64,000 nucleotides of DNA from Mesotaenium endlicherianum. Taxonomy: Eukaryota; Streptophyta; Zygnematophyceae; Zygnematales; Mesotaeniaceae. Positions 9,654-20,191 of this stretch are shown here, in pieces. The stretch is taken from the NCBI GenBank assembly GCA_009602735.1, contig WELA01011368.1:81270-145269 (forward strand), written 5' to 3'. The notes below the pieces were generated by a model that saw only the letters and a program-made list of their open reading frames with translations, was not told where the DNA came from and ran no database searches. Position numbers and translations under genes: made by a program. Numbering within the stretch: the first letter of the stretch is position 1; every line of letters begins with the position of its first letter.

Positions 9654-10790
9654 ATGTACAACATGGCCTCACTTCCGAACTACTGCAGCAATTGCGGCCT
9701 ACAAAGAGGAAGAGGACTCTCCTACTGTGAGAGGTGCAGCAAGTCCTTCATGCGAGCCGTTGAGGTGGACCCTCAGGAGTGGCATTCAAACTATAGGAGA
9801 CGTCTGTATGCAAGGTTAGATTCTACTCCTCAGGCAGGTGTTCGCATGGTTGATGTGAATGTCCCTAAAGCTTTGTTTGAGACTCTGTTTGAGAGAGTAG
9901 GCACAGAAGTCTCACATTATATCACCAAAACAGAGCCTATGGTGTCCAGGAGCATTCGAAGAGTTTGTTGGTCTGTAGAAGACTTAGATGCCCTCCTATC
10001 TTTTCAAAGTGTGAATGCCGATTTGGGCTATGGGGCAGCAAAGTTGTTACCAAAGTCAGGGGAGGTTGTTGCTATCATCCCCCCTTTCTTCATAGATTGG
10101 AGGATGAACAAGTCAAGAGAGAAAACACTTACTTTAAAATTTTCATTTTCAATCTTAAATAGGGGGGGGCATGTTGTGCTGGCTCCTGATCAGTGCTATG
10201 ACAGACTAGTTTGGAAAGCACCTCACAACATAGACACTAGCACTCACATTCACTACAGGCTAGTTGATTATTGTCATAGGATGCTTGCTCGTGGACTTTG
10301 TGTGAAAGATTCCATGATAGAGGCTGCAGATATAGCAAGAGCAAGCCTTGTACAGAAGGAACAAGAGAGAGTTTCTCGAGAGAAAGAGAACTTAAGGAAA
10401 GCTTGCGAGTTGCAGGAAGCTGCTGACTTAATAGCTCGTGAATTAAGCATGCGTAGGAATGAGGATATGCGCACACCCGCACAAGTAAAAGCAGACTTTG
10501 ATGTTGCCTTTCAACCTCTGCCTCCATCTGATACTAAAGTAGCTAGACAAGCTGCTATACAAGTCATGAGAGATGCTAGGGAAAAGATTGCAGAGCAAGT
10601 CAGGCAGCTGCAGGTGCACAGAGCAGAGGAGGACAGATTGCAAGAAGAGCGGCAGAAGGAGCGTGAGCAAGCGGCACCAAAGTTATTTGTTCCAGGCGAG
10701 AACCTGACAGGGCGAGAGCTCATGAAGAGAGCTCGAGAGATAGCTGCCTGCAGGAGGAAGCTACCACCTTTGGAGGTGAGCTGCCTATAG
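9654..10790 (+). CDS. TE4 accessory protein: N-terminal zinc ribbon and C-terminal coiled coil
   Basis: 378 codons from ATG 9654 (a second ATG lies at 9663). Residues 11-28 form a CX2C-X10-CX2C zinc ribbon (YCSNCGLQRGRGLSYCERC). The middle third is mixed alpha/beta with no recognised fold (EVVAIIPPFFIDWRM). From about residue 225 the sequence is highly charged and helical (VQKEQERVSREKENLRKA; QVHRAEEDRLQEERQKER), probably a long coiled coil. The function is unknown. Its convergent placement with a transposase gene, 57 bp apart, suggests a DNA-binding or transposition partner. A GTGAGC donor at about 10772 and CTACAG acceptor near 10839 could extend the gene into the 3' end of the opposite gene. 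The frame is intact. Confidence 0.65.
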   Translation: MYNMASLPNYCSNCGLQRGRGLSYCERCSKSFMRAVEVDPQEWHSNYRRRLYARLDSTPQAGVRMVDVNVPKALFETLFERVGTEVSHYITKTEPMVSRSIRRVCWSVEDLDALLSFQSVNADLGYGAAKLLPKSGEVVAIIPPFFIDWRMNKSREKTLTLKFSFSILNRGGHVVLAPDQCYDRLVWKAPHNIDTSTHIHYRLVDYCHRMLARGLCVKDSMIEAADIARASLVQKEQERVSREKENLRKACELQEAADLIARELSMRRNEDMRTPAQVKADFDVAFQPLPPSDTKVARQAAIQVMRDAREKIAEQVRQLQVHRAEEDRLQEERQKEREQAAPKLFVPGENLTGRELMKRAREIAACRRKLPPLEVSCL

Positions 10791-10847
10791 CTACTACCTA
10801 ATCTTCTACCTAGCGCTACTTCTATTGTTTGTCTACAGCAGGTGCTT

Positions 10848-13241
10848 CTACATGCTTTCACTACAATCGCCAATTTCTGTCGTTCTTGTTCTTGTTACCA
10901 ATGGTGCCAGCGCTTGTCTCTTGATGACCACCTTCTTTCTCTTCTCCCTTTCATTCCTAGTTATTGGCAGCTCTATGATGGATGACAGAGCTCTTTGCCC
11001 ACTCTCTTGGTGCATAGTCTGGCCTATCCTTCCTTTGCTATACACCCTCCCTGTAGCGTCGACCATGACCTGCCTCTTGTTGGTCTTAGCTGATTTCCTC
11101 CACTGATGCAATGCCTCAATGCCTTCACCACTAAATTGGTCAAGGTCCCCGTGTCTTCGTATCATGTCACCTATGTGGCATTTGAGGATGTGCATGTACT
11201 CTGTAATCTGGTCAGCAGCGCATGCCGCCACAAACTTATCTTCAAAGTCATCAGCAAGTGCCTCCACAAGGGAAGCCTTTGCTTCTCTCTCTGCGTATGT
11301 GTCCTCTGAGGATATTGGCTCCATGAGGGCAGCCAAACACACTCCATATGCATCCCATGTCTCTAACACTGCCTGTAACTTTTCTGCGTCTGTAGGCAGG
11401 TCACAAAAGACACAGGCTGCCAGCTCTACAAAGTGCTCCAGGAGGCGGTGGCACTCTCGACCGATGAAGCTTGGCTTCGCCGCCCGGTTTCTCTTCTCGC
11501 CTTTGCTGAGGGCCTTCACCGCCTCCTTAGGTATCTTCGCCTTCACTTTATCTTTAAGAATCTTGTAGAACTCATCTTCCTTCTTTTGTCCTGGTGGTAG
11601 GAATGCATGGAGAGTTCTCTCGTACAAGGTTGCAGAGATCCGCAAGTTCAAATGCAAAATGCAAACAACGCAGTCATTGGGCGGGATGTTAAATAGAGGG
11701 GGCTTCTTGTGCCTCTGTCCTTGGTGGTGCAGCTGGTAGTCTATCCTCGCCTTCGTGCTCTCCTTTTCTGGCTTACCCCGTGTCGTCTTCATGATATCAT
11801 TGTCCATGTCTGACTTGTGCTCAAAGTGCTTTGATCAGTGGGGACAGGTCTTGGGCAATCTGTCCATGTCAGGAGCATGTGCTGCAGCCTTCATCCCCTC
11901 CAAGGTGCGGGAGACGCTCGCACCGCGCTGACACCTGTCGTGGATGTCCTTCAACGTCACGAGGCACCACAAACACGGGTACGTTGAGCTTGCCCCTGTC
12001 AGCCCGTACAAGCTATTACTGAACTTGTAGTCCCCACCTTGATACACTTTTACTCTAAATAGCCCACCCCCCACGTGCAAGCTTGCCTGATTGACCTCCT
12101 CCAAGTCTTCGAGCAGCCTTGAAGACACAGCTTGTATGCTATTGTAGTCGTCTTCGCCTTCAAAACACACGACTGTACAAATATTCCTTGCTGAGTTTGT
12201 CATGTCCAAGCTATCTTTTGTAATGACTTTCACAGCGATGGTGGTCTGGTTCACTCCTCTATGTAGGACAGCCGCATCTCCAATAACTTGTACCCTTACA
12301 ACTCGGCCTGGACGAAACTCTAACTGTAGAATCCGTTGTCTCAAAACCTCATGCAATGACATGGTTACACTGAGTCCATCTGCACTCTCCTGGGGGCTGA
12401 CATCTGCATATATTTTAGCTGCCAGCTTCTCTACCTTCCTCCTAGAAGCAATCTTGGGGAGACGAATACTTGTGCCTTGTAAACACCTGGGCTCCCACAA
12501 CCCTGTCTGTTGAGAGTAGGTCTTAGACAACATGTTCACAAGCATCTGATATTGCTCTTGGGAAAGTTTCAATCTGTACTTTATGGCCAATCCCAGCTTG
12601 TCATTCCACTGCTCTTGAATCTGCTTGACAGTGGCCTCCTCTACGCGCTCCTTTAAGTGCAACTCAGCCATGATTGCTTCTAGCATGTCCTTGTTGTCAG
12701 GCTTGTTCAAGAAGGCGGTCAAGGACTTGGTCATGTTTGTCTCTGATACAAACTTGTCTCCCATGAAGAGCTTTAAGTCATTGCTCATTCTCTGCCACGT
12801 CTTCGCAGATTCTCCACCGACTCTACGCCTCTTTGCTGCAGAAGATACAAGTGCTGCTGTCAACACTTTCTGCTTCAGGTACTTGATCTCCCTCTTAGCA
12901 GCTCTTAGCTCTTTCTTGATACCCACAAACTGGTGTGCAATTTGCACTTCTCTATCTGCTGCTTTTCTTTTCAAGCTTCTATTCTCATCTGCAAACTTCA
13001 ACATATCTGATTTATATCTCTCCACTTTGTTGTGTGTCCTTGTAGAAGTATCTATTTGTGTACTGGCAGCAGTACTTGTTGTAGGCGCCACCTTCTTCAC
13101 AAATCTGCCACCTGCACCTCTAGGCATATCTGTGTTGCTTTGGGGTCTTGCCATGGTCATTCTATTGGGTTGATTCTTATGCTTTTTGGGTGTGGGCATT
13201 GGTGCAGGCTCATCCTGGGAGGGCTGTTCTACAAGTTTCAT
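10848..13241 (-). pseudogene. TE4 RNase H-fold transposase, RAG1/Transib-like zinc architecture
   Basis: ORFs 13241-11835 (468 aa) and 11807-10848 (319 aa) share one frame and are separated only by TGA at 11835-11837 plus nine codons, giving about 797 residues. The N-terminus is basic with a coiled coil (residues 70-125). The core shows VQVIGDAAVLHRG (Asp 322), FEGEDDYNSI (acidic 362-365), QGGDYKF and YPCLWC (CX2C at 423-426). After the TGA come PLFNIPPNDCVVCILHLNLR, then ITEYMHILKCHIGDMI (HX4H) and FSGEGIEALH (EGxE). From memory of the family, RAG1 carries the same order: Asp, ESDHETL Asp, CX2C, HX4H, EGNE. Role inferred: DDE cut-and-paste transposase. The TGA may be a C-to-T nonsense change or be recoded or spliced. 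Confidence 0.65.
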
Positions 13242-13299
13242 CTTGAAAAAGACCTTCTGTATGAAAGTGTACAGAGTTATAGGCGGATGGTAGGTAGGT

Positions 13300-13730
13300 A
13301 GGTGGTAAAAAATGGGTTCTGAAGATTTTTTGGTGATTTTTTTATTTTTGTTATTTTTGTTTTTTTCATTTTAAAAATATTTTCTTTTCATTTTTTGAGA
13401 AAAAATTTTATGTAAACATGTAGACTTCACCTTTACCTACATATCAAAAATATGCCACAGAATGAAATGCACATGTAGTAGAACTTATGAGAGTCTGTAT
13501 ACTGAAATGTCAATTGTTTTACGCGTACATTCTATTGAACTTCAAAAAACCACTAAGGTCTCAAATCACTTTCAAATTTCAAACTTAAGACTGTTATGCA
13601 ATCCTCTTACATAGGAGAAAAGTGATGCAAACTTATAGGATGACACAAAGCCAGATTGCTAACTTATGCCACTCAACACATGCATCAAAAAATGTCAGCT
13701 TTCAAGAAGTACCCGACTTATCGCCTACTT
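13300..13730. other. TE4 AT-rich spacer upstream of transposase
   Basis: About 430 bp of very AT-rich sequence with T-runs (13325-13400) directly upstream of the minus-strand transposase ATG. This probably contains the transposase promoter. No specific element can be supported. Confidence 0.35.
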
Positions 13731-14560
13731 TTGCTTGGGTAACTCAGGGGCCCTATCTTGGGCTATGGTGCTTAGAATGGGCTGTAACTTGACCATTAAC
13801 ACTATGGGGGGTTCAAAATCTAGTAGAATCATTTTCAGATCCGTACTCTAAATGTTTCTCCATTGTACGGATTGGCATGCTTCACATGTGCGAGAAACTC
13901 CACATGTCACATTTTGGAGGCTCACAGCCTGGTATGATTTGATGCAAACTGATTTTTTTTTGATCCATGGTTACCCAGTTGGGTCCTTAATGCCTCCTAA
14001 AATTTTGGGGGGATTCAAGAAAGTGGAGTACAAGTTATGGTTATCTGTATGAAGTGAAAGAATAGTGCAACATGTAATATTTTTTCAAATATCGCTTACT
14101 TTTGCAGATTTCAGTTTGTGTGCATATCTCGGATCTCACTGAATGGAATGACCCAAAACTTTACCAATAGCTCTATAGGGGCATGAAAAATCCAAAAAAA
14201 CAATTTTCAGATCCGTACTACAAGCATACCGCATTTTACGGACGGCCACTCTTCACATGTGTGAAAAGCGCCACATGGCAAACTTTGGAGGCCCATAACT
14301 TAAAGTGATTCTATGAAAATTCAAATATTTTTTATTTCATGGCTACCTATAAGGGTCCTTAGTAAACTCTCAAAATATGGAGTCCATTAGGAACTTTTTG
14401 AACAACTGATGGTCATTTGTATGAAGCAACAAGAATGAGAGAAAGTGACAATTTCCACTTTTGTCGACATATTCTTCAATTTCACTAAAAGTGTAATAAC
14501 TTATGGAGAATGTGTAAGCTGTGCCTGAAACTTTAGGAAGGTTTATATATGGGGGTTATC
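13730..14560. repeat. TE4 subterminal tandem repeat, unit about 372 bp
   Basis: The block ATTTTCAGATCCGTACT begins at 13831 and again at 14203. In both units it is followed after similar spacing by a (T)TACGGA-type match, CTTCACATGTG, CCACATG and TTTGGAGGC. A third partial unit starts near 14490 (AACTTTAGGAAGGTTTATAT against AACTTTACCAATAGCTCTAT). The unit spacing is about 372 bp and the copies are clearly diverged. No coding frame is conserved. This lies in the right arm of TE4, the usual place for transposase-binding arrays. Confidence 0.7.
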
Positions 14561-14632
14561 TACTAGTATCCCAAATTTCAGACCATTCCGACAAAATCGC
14601 CGCAAATGGCGATAAAAAGTACCTAAGTGTCC

Positions 14633-14763
14633 AAAAAATGGGCATTTGGGCTGCATGTGAAGGTCCTGCGTAGCCTCGGCAACGCAGCTTGCAAGGCTGC
14701 CGAGGTTTTGCGCGCAACCAAGGCTTAAACCCTGGCTAAGCGATGCTGTGCGCAAGCCGTCAG
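14633..14763 (-). pseudogene. TE3 gag/linker segment between TE4 and TE2a
   Basis: A short GC-rich stretch. After removal of TE2a and one copy of its target duplication, the minus frame runs GMSPDGLRTASLSQGL and on through SLASCVAEATQDLHMQPK to the edge of TE4. It shows that TE2a and TE4 inserted into the same TE3 reading frame. The segment has no domain of its own. Confidence 0.5.
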
Positions 14764-15518
14764 TGACAGGGGCAGAGTGCCTTAGTGGAAGCGTAGTAAC
14801 TCACGAGGAAAAGAACTGGTTGCAATCATACTAAAGAGTGCAGCGGCATATCACTAAGAAAGCTTAGGAAAATTACTCAACATTTTGAGTAGCAAGAAAC
14901 TGCTCACAAATGAAGTAGGATGAAAGGCCTTGTCATTACAAAGCCGTAGAAATTTACAGAAGTGAAAACCGATAAGAAACAAAGAAGTTATGCCTATTTA
15001 TAAATTTCTACGACGGCCGCTCGCCCCTAGGCGGGAGGGCCGCTTGTTAACGGATTTTCCTAAGTGCTTGTCAAATCGTCCCTTCCAGAATATTCGTGAG
15101 AAAGCCAGATCAGTCTCATCTGACGTGTCGGGCCGATTTGACGTCTACATGCATACATCGAAATATCTAGAATATACTAACTTAGACGCGCTAGGCTAAT
15201 CCGAAACTTCTAGGTAGATCAACCTAGTCGGCACTCCGCGTCAGCCGAACTTACGTGAAGGTTCAAATTCACTCTAACGGGCCAGATTGCTCGACGCTGT
15301 CGATCAATCCGATGGTCGCGCTCACCGCGAATTAAGAACAGTCGTCAACCGACCTCAAAACTAATTAAACTTCGAAAATCCATAACTCTCTCAATACTCG
15401 ACCAAATTCGAAGAACTTTATATCAAAATGACCATAAAAATGCACTCTACACTACTATACAATCAAAATATACTTTCATGAAACTCAAAGATGCACTTTA
15501 TAAACCTATGACCTTACA
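14764..15518 (-). repeat. TE2a 3' LTR
   Basis: 755 bp, identical in length to the LTR at 20192-20946 and homologous to 33253-33996. It is immediately preceded on the coding strand by the purine tract CTTGAGGAGGGGGATGA (15535-15519), the polypurine tract used for plus-strand priming. Confidence 0.92.
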
Positions 15519-15610
15519 TCATCCCCCTCCTCAAGATGCGACGTCCTCGACGCATTCTGCAGATAACGTCTCAACTTACTCTAACAATGAGTCAAGTTGG
15601 CCTCTGGCTC

Positions 15611-17825
15611 TCAAGTGTTGTCGTCCGCATGGTAGCCTTTCCACTTGACCAGATACTCTTGAACAAGTCCTTGACCTCGCTTGACTCGTCGATCGCCGAC
15701 AATCGCCTCCACTTCATACTCCAATACATCATCGATCTCGACAGGTGGTGGCGGTGTAGGTAGTTGTCCTGGATGTCCTTCATTCGGGTCAACGTATGGC
15801 CGCAAACAACTGACATGGAACACATCATCGATACGCCAGACTGAAGGAAGTTCCAACTTGTAGGTCATTGGATTAATCTGTTTGAGCACCACAAAGGGAC
15901 CTGTAAACCGTGCCCGCAGTTTCCTCTTGCCTGTGAAAGGTAGGTTCTCTGTTGACAAGAGTACTTTGTCGCCCACATGGAATGTCACTTCCCTCCGATA
16001 CTTATAAGCATGCTTGACCTGCTCTTCTTGTGCCTTCCGTGTAGATGTCTTAGCCATGTCCCAAGTCTTGGCCGTCTGCTCCATAAACGCTTGTGTAGTA
16101 GGAACCAGAGTCTTTTTGGCCTTCTCCAACAAGATGTTCCCTGGATGATATACTTCTCGCCCATAAACCATAGCAAATGATGACTGCTTGGTGGATCCCT
16201 GCATGCTGTTGTTGTAGGCAAACTCCAACCCTGGCAGCTTTTTGTCCGACTCTGAAGGGTCTTCCACAGTGAAACTCCTGAGCACCTCTTGCAGAGTCCT
16301 GTTGAGCCTCTCACTCTGCCCGTCTGTCTGAGGATGATAGGAAGTGCCATAATCAGCTTGGTCCTCATCAAAGTAAACAATGACCGCCAAAAGTTGCTAG
16401 TAAACCTTGGATCCTGATCTAAAACAATCACCTGCGGCAACCCATGTAGCCTGAAAATATGATCAAAGAAGTCGTGCCACATCTGCTGCCGCACAAGTCT
16501 TCTTCATGGGAATGAAGTGAGCCATCTTGCTGAGTTGATCAAACACAACCCATACTGCATCGTGCCCTTGACATCACTGGTAAGGATGTGATAAAATCCA
16601 TAGCCATTTGCTCCCAAGGGTACTCTGGAATAGGCAGGGGTTGCAATGTACCTCCCTTCTTTTGATTTGGTGTTTTGTTTCTCTGGCACGCATCGCAACT
16701 CCTGATCCACTCCTCGATGTCCTTGTCCATATTTCTCCAGTAGTATTCCCGTTTCAGCACGCTTGCCGTCTTCTCGCTTCCAAAGTGTCCAGCATATAAG
16801 CAATCATGATGCTCCGCAAGTAGTAAGTCTCGTAACTCCTTGATGTCAGGTACCACCACTCTCGTGGAATCACCATAATACCATATGCCGTCCTCCTTCT
16901 GCATACTCGAGTTGGACTCAGCTGCTCCACCATCAGCAAACTCTGCGTCCTCCTCATAGCCTCTCTGAAGCTTCTCCTTGAAGTCCATACTCCCTTTGAT
17001 GACTGAAACAGCTGCAAGGTCACACCTCCTGGATAAAGCGTCTGCAGGGTTGATCTTCCCAGGTAAGTACTCAATCTTGTGGTGGAACTGTTGCAGAAAC
17101 TCTATCCACCTTGCTTGTCTTGGTGTCAACGTTGGCTGCGTTATAAACTTCTCCAAGCTTTTGTGGTCGGTCTTGATGGACACTTTTCAACCGTCCACAT
17201 AACATCGCCAAATTCTCAAAGCCTAGAAAATAGACAACATCTCCCGCTTGTGTGCTGCATAATTTTGCTCAGCAGGAATCAGCTTCCTGCTCTCATATGC
17301 CACAGGCTGTAATCCTTTGCCTTGGTCCTGGAGAAGAATGGCTCCCACTAAAAAGTTTGATGCATCTGTGATGATGGTGAAAGGAAACTCTGGACTTGCA
17401 ATTGCCAACACAGGTGCCTGTGTCAACAATTGCTTAATCTTCTCAAAGGCTTGCTGCTCCTTGTCACCCCATAGCCACTTCTCCTGCTTCTTCAATAAGT
17501 CCGTGAGCGGTGCACACACCTTGGCAAATCCTTCAACAAAACGTCGATAATAGTTTGCCATGCCGAGGAAACTCCTGAGTTGATGAATATCAGCAGGTAT
17601 CGGCCAACCTCTGACTGCTTGCACCTTCTTCTGCTCCACCTTGACTCCTTCAGCTCCCACTATATGTCCAAGAAACTCGACTTCCTTGAGACAGAAGTCG
17701 CACTTGCTCATCTTCCCATACAACTTCTGATCTCTCAAGACCTCCAACACCTTCCTCAGATGCTCCACATGCTCTTCCAAGGTCTTCGAATAGAGCAGGA
17801 TGTCGCCCAAAAAATACCACCACAA
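15611..17825 (-). pseudogene. TE2a pol, 3' part: RT end, RNase H, integrase, chromodomain
   Basis: 17825-17223 begins [20 protein letters not shown]. The RT catalytic pair is Gly-Asp instead of Asp-Asp (compare [10 protein letters not shown] in TE2b). RNase H ([18 protein letters not shown]) runs into stops near 17223. 17183-16539 resumes with RNase H and the integrase zinc domain ([17 protein letters not shown], then SCDACQRNK) and the start of the core. 16390-15611 has the core end (QTDGQSERLNRTLQEVL) and a C-terminal chromodomain (DRRVKRGQGLVQEYLVKWKG). Several frameshifts separate these pieces. The chromodomain would target integration to modified histone tails. Confidence 0.9.
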
Positions 17826-17831
17826 ACTGAT

Positions 17832-19184
17832 TCAAATAGGGTCGAAGATACTATTTTTGAGTCCCATAAATGTAGCAGGTGCATTAGTCAATCCAAAAGG
17901 TATGACTGTGAACTCAAACAAACTATAGCGAGTCCTGAAAGCAGTCTTCTGAACGTCTCCTTCTGCAATCCGTACCTGGTGATAGCCACTCCTCAAATCA
18001 ATCTTCAAGAAATACTTCGCCCCGACAAGCCTGTCAATCAACTCGTCCAGTCGTGGAAGTGGGTACCTGTTCTTGATGGTGACCTTGTTGAGAGCCCGGT
18101 AGTCGAGACACATCCTCATAGTCCCATTCTTCTTCTTCACAAATAAGACTGGCGCTGCAAATGGAGACTCGCTGGGTTGGATGAATCCTTTCTCCAATAA
18201 CTCTGTCAGCTGCTTCTTCAACTCATCCAACTCCGAATACGATTGACAATAAGCGGGTCTCACTAGTGGCTTGCTCCCTAGTTCCAACTCAATCTTGTGC
18301 TCCATAGCTCTCTGTGGAGGTAATCCTGCAGGTAGCTCCTCAGGAAATACGCACTTGAACTCCTCCAACAGCGCCTTAATTTGGGCAGGCATCTCAGCAG
18401 GCTTCTTCTCTTGAGAAGTTGGACTCTGCTCCTTCTGAGCAAGGGGATCAGACACCACTACTTGCTCCTCTGGCGATGTACATTTGCCCAGGCTGTTAGG
18501 ATTCACGCTTGCTCCATCTGATGACTTGGCCAGGGCCACCAAAACAAGGTACATCTTCTTCACCTGATTCGCCCTGCATAGCTTCTTAACTTGCAGGCTC
18601 GACAAAAGACAGTTACGTGTGGTCGTATCTACCTCCACCTGTTTCGCTGTCTCCATTCGACCATCATGCCCTTGGACTTTCACTTGTCCTGTGCTCCAGT
18701 GCACTTGAGAGTTGGCTTTTCTCAGCCATGGTCGGCCCAATATCACCTCATGGTGACCTAACTCTGCCTGCTCCATAACTTCCTTGCTCTGGTGCCCCGC
18801 TACTTCCACGTGAATAGCTTCCGTAGGTGCACCACACTCGAGTCTCTGCCCATTTGCCAAAATTGCCTCCTTAGGCTCATATTGCTTCTGCACACGGATT
18901 CGCCACTCTTTCACTAGCTTCTTGTGCACAAAATATGCACTTGCGCCACTGTCGACCACACACTTCGCCTTGTTGCCGTCGACCACTCCTTCCACGATGA
19001 TAGGCTTGTCAACATCTCGTCTTTCGCTTCTCGGCAGGCTCTTGGGGATAACCTCCTTCTGAGTTCTCGTCTTCACGCCATTAGACACCCCAGAACGATT
19101 TACTGGCGTCCTTCTTTTTCCTGCTGTTGAGGTTGTTTCGCCTTCACATGATACTTTCGAGCCAGATGTCCAAGCTTGCCGCAA
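17832..19184 (-). pseudogene. TE2a protease and RT, 5' part of pol
   Basis: 450 codons open in the minus-one frame relative to gag, overlapping the gag end by about 85 bp. The protease active site is [17 protein letters not shown]. The flap-end pattern is [17 protein letters not shown] begins [19 protein letters not shown] and includes [36 protein letters not shown] and [16 protein letters not shown], then is cut by a stop after NSIFDPI just before the catalytic box. Unlike TE2b, no stop occurs between protease and RT, so the two domains were originally fused. Confidence 0.9.
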
Positions 19185-20157
19185 TTATAGCAGGGTCCTC
19201 TCGGCTTAAAATTCTGCTGCCTGCACTGGTACTGAACAAGTCCCAACTCCATAGGTACTGGACCTTGAACACTCGTGCTTGGCGCTTGAGATCCAAAGTG
19301 TCGATATCCTCCAAAGCTGTGGCTGCCCCACTGCCTCTGACTATACTCCACAGCGTCGACCCTTGTTGCCAATGCCATCATTTCTCCTAGAGTGGTAGGG
19401 TCCTTNCTCCTAGAGTGGTAGGGTCCTTGAGCGCCACTTCCTTGGCCACAGTTGGCTTGAGTCCCCTCTTGAACTTGTCCATCATCTCCGACTCGTGCAT
19501 GGATGGACATTGAAGCACCAGCTCGTTCAAGCGCGATACATACTCTTGAACGCTTCCTCGTTGACGAAGGCGCACCAATAGGTCTCGAGCGGTAGCCTCA
19601 GGTGCAATAGGTTGTAATTGCCTCTTCAAGCCTTCAAATAGCTGATCAACAGTAGCAGGAACTCCAGACAGCTGCTTTTCTTGTTCATACCAAGCTCCAG
19701 CACTCTTCTGCAGCAAAGTTATGACAAAGGCGACTTGCCTGTCGGGCGTGAGGGCAGAATACTCCATAAACTTCTTCACTCCAAAAATCCATTGATGAAC
19801 AGGCGGCGATCCACGCTCTCTAGTGTACACTTCAAGCTTAGGCGCACGCACTCCTGATGCGGGTGGAATAACTGGTTGCACCACTGGGTTAACATGAATT
19901 GGTGGTACAACGGGTGCAGGTGCCGAACTCGTCGAAGCGACATTCCCAACAACAACTTGCACCATCCTCTCCACCTCCGCGCGTATATTTTGTTGAAATT
20001 GGGCGTAGACTTCTCCTCCAATTGCATTCGTCATTTGCCTTAGCATCGCCTGCATCTCTTGTTGCTCTCTGGTCATCGTTGGTGCTGCCTGCCGCCTCGC
20101 GCGCTCAACATGCTTGACATGTTCGCCTCCTCCAGCTGCCGACTGCGACTCCATCAT
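19100..20157 (-). pseudogene. TE2a gag (capsid and zinc knuckle), broken by an assembly join
   Basis: From ATG 20157 (MMESQSAAGGGEHV). The retrotransposon-gag fold is visible (RQVAFVITLLQKSAGAWYEQ; RLRQRGSVQEYVSRLNELVL), with a CX2CX4HX4C-type knuckle at [14 protein letters not shown] in which the last Cys reads Tyr. At 19406 an N joins two copies of the 22-mer CTCCTAGAGTGGTAGGGTCC+TT. Duplication plus N adds 23 bases and shifts the frame, so the break here is probably technical. Length and content otherwise match the intact gag of TE2b. Confidence 0.88.
19384..19428. other. Single N with flanking 22-bp duplication (assembly join)
   Basis: The string beginning CTCCTAGAGTGGTAGGG occurs twice, immediately before and after the only N of the window (19406). 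TE2b has a single copy at the matching site. This pattern is expected when two contig ends were joined without merging their overlap. Confidence 0.85.
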
Positions 20158-20191
20158 ATAATATGCAAACTAGCCCTGCTCCGATACGAGA

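Larger units (their letters stand above)
8895..14632. mobile_element. TE4: DNA transposon with convergent transposase and accessory genes
   Basis: About 5.7 kb of lower-GC DNA breaks the TE3 coding region. It holds a plus gene (9654-10790) and a minus gene (13241-10848) that meet tail-to-tail, followed by an array of roughly 372-bp repeats on the right. The only terminal symmetry found is GGACACTTA at 8895-8903 with its reverse complement at 14624-14632; longer TIRs or a TSD were not recognised. On the right, TE3 minus coding (SLASCVAEATQDLHMQPK) runs up to the TE4 edge. Boundaries are therefore approximate and rest on the 9-bp inverted match plus the loss of TE3 coding on both sides. Confidence 0.55.

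Noticed and set aside
9654-13241. RAG2-like partner
   Set aside because: The partner protein has a zinc ribbon and coiled coil, no kelch repeats or PHD finger, so it is not a RAG2 homologue.
13320-13400. Rho-independent terminator or poly(T) signal
   Set aside because: The T-runs have no stem in front and sit upstream of the transposase gene in a eukaryotic context.
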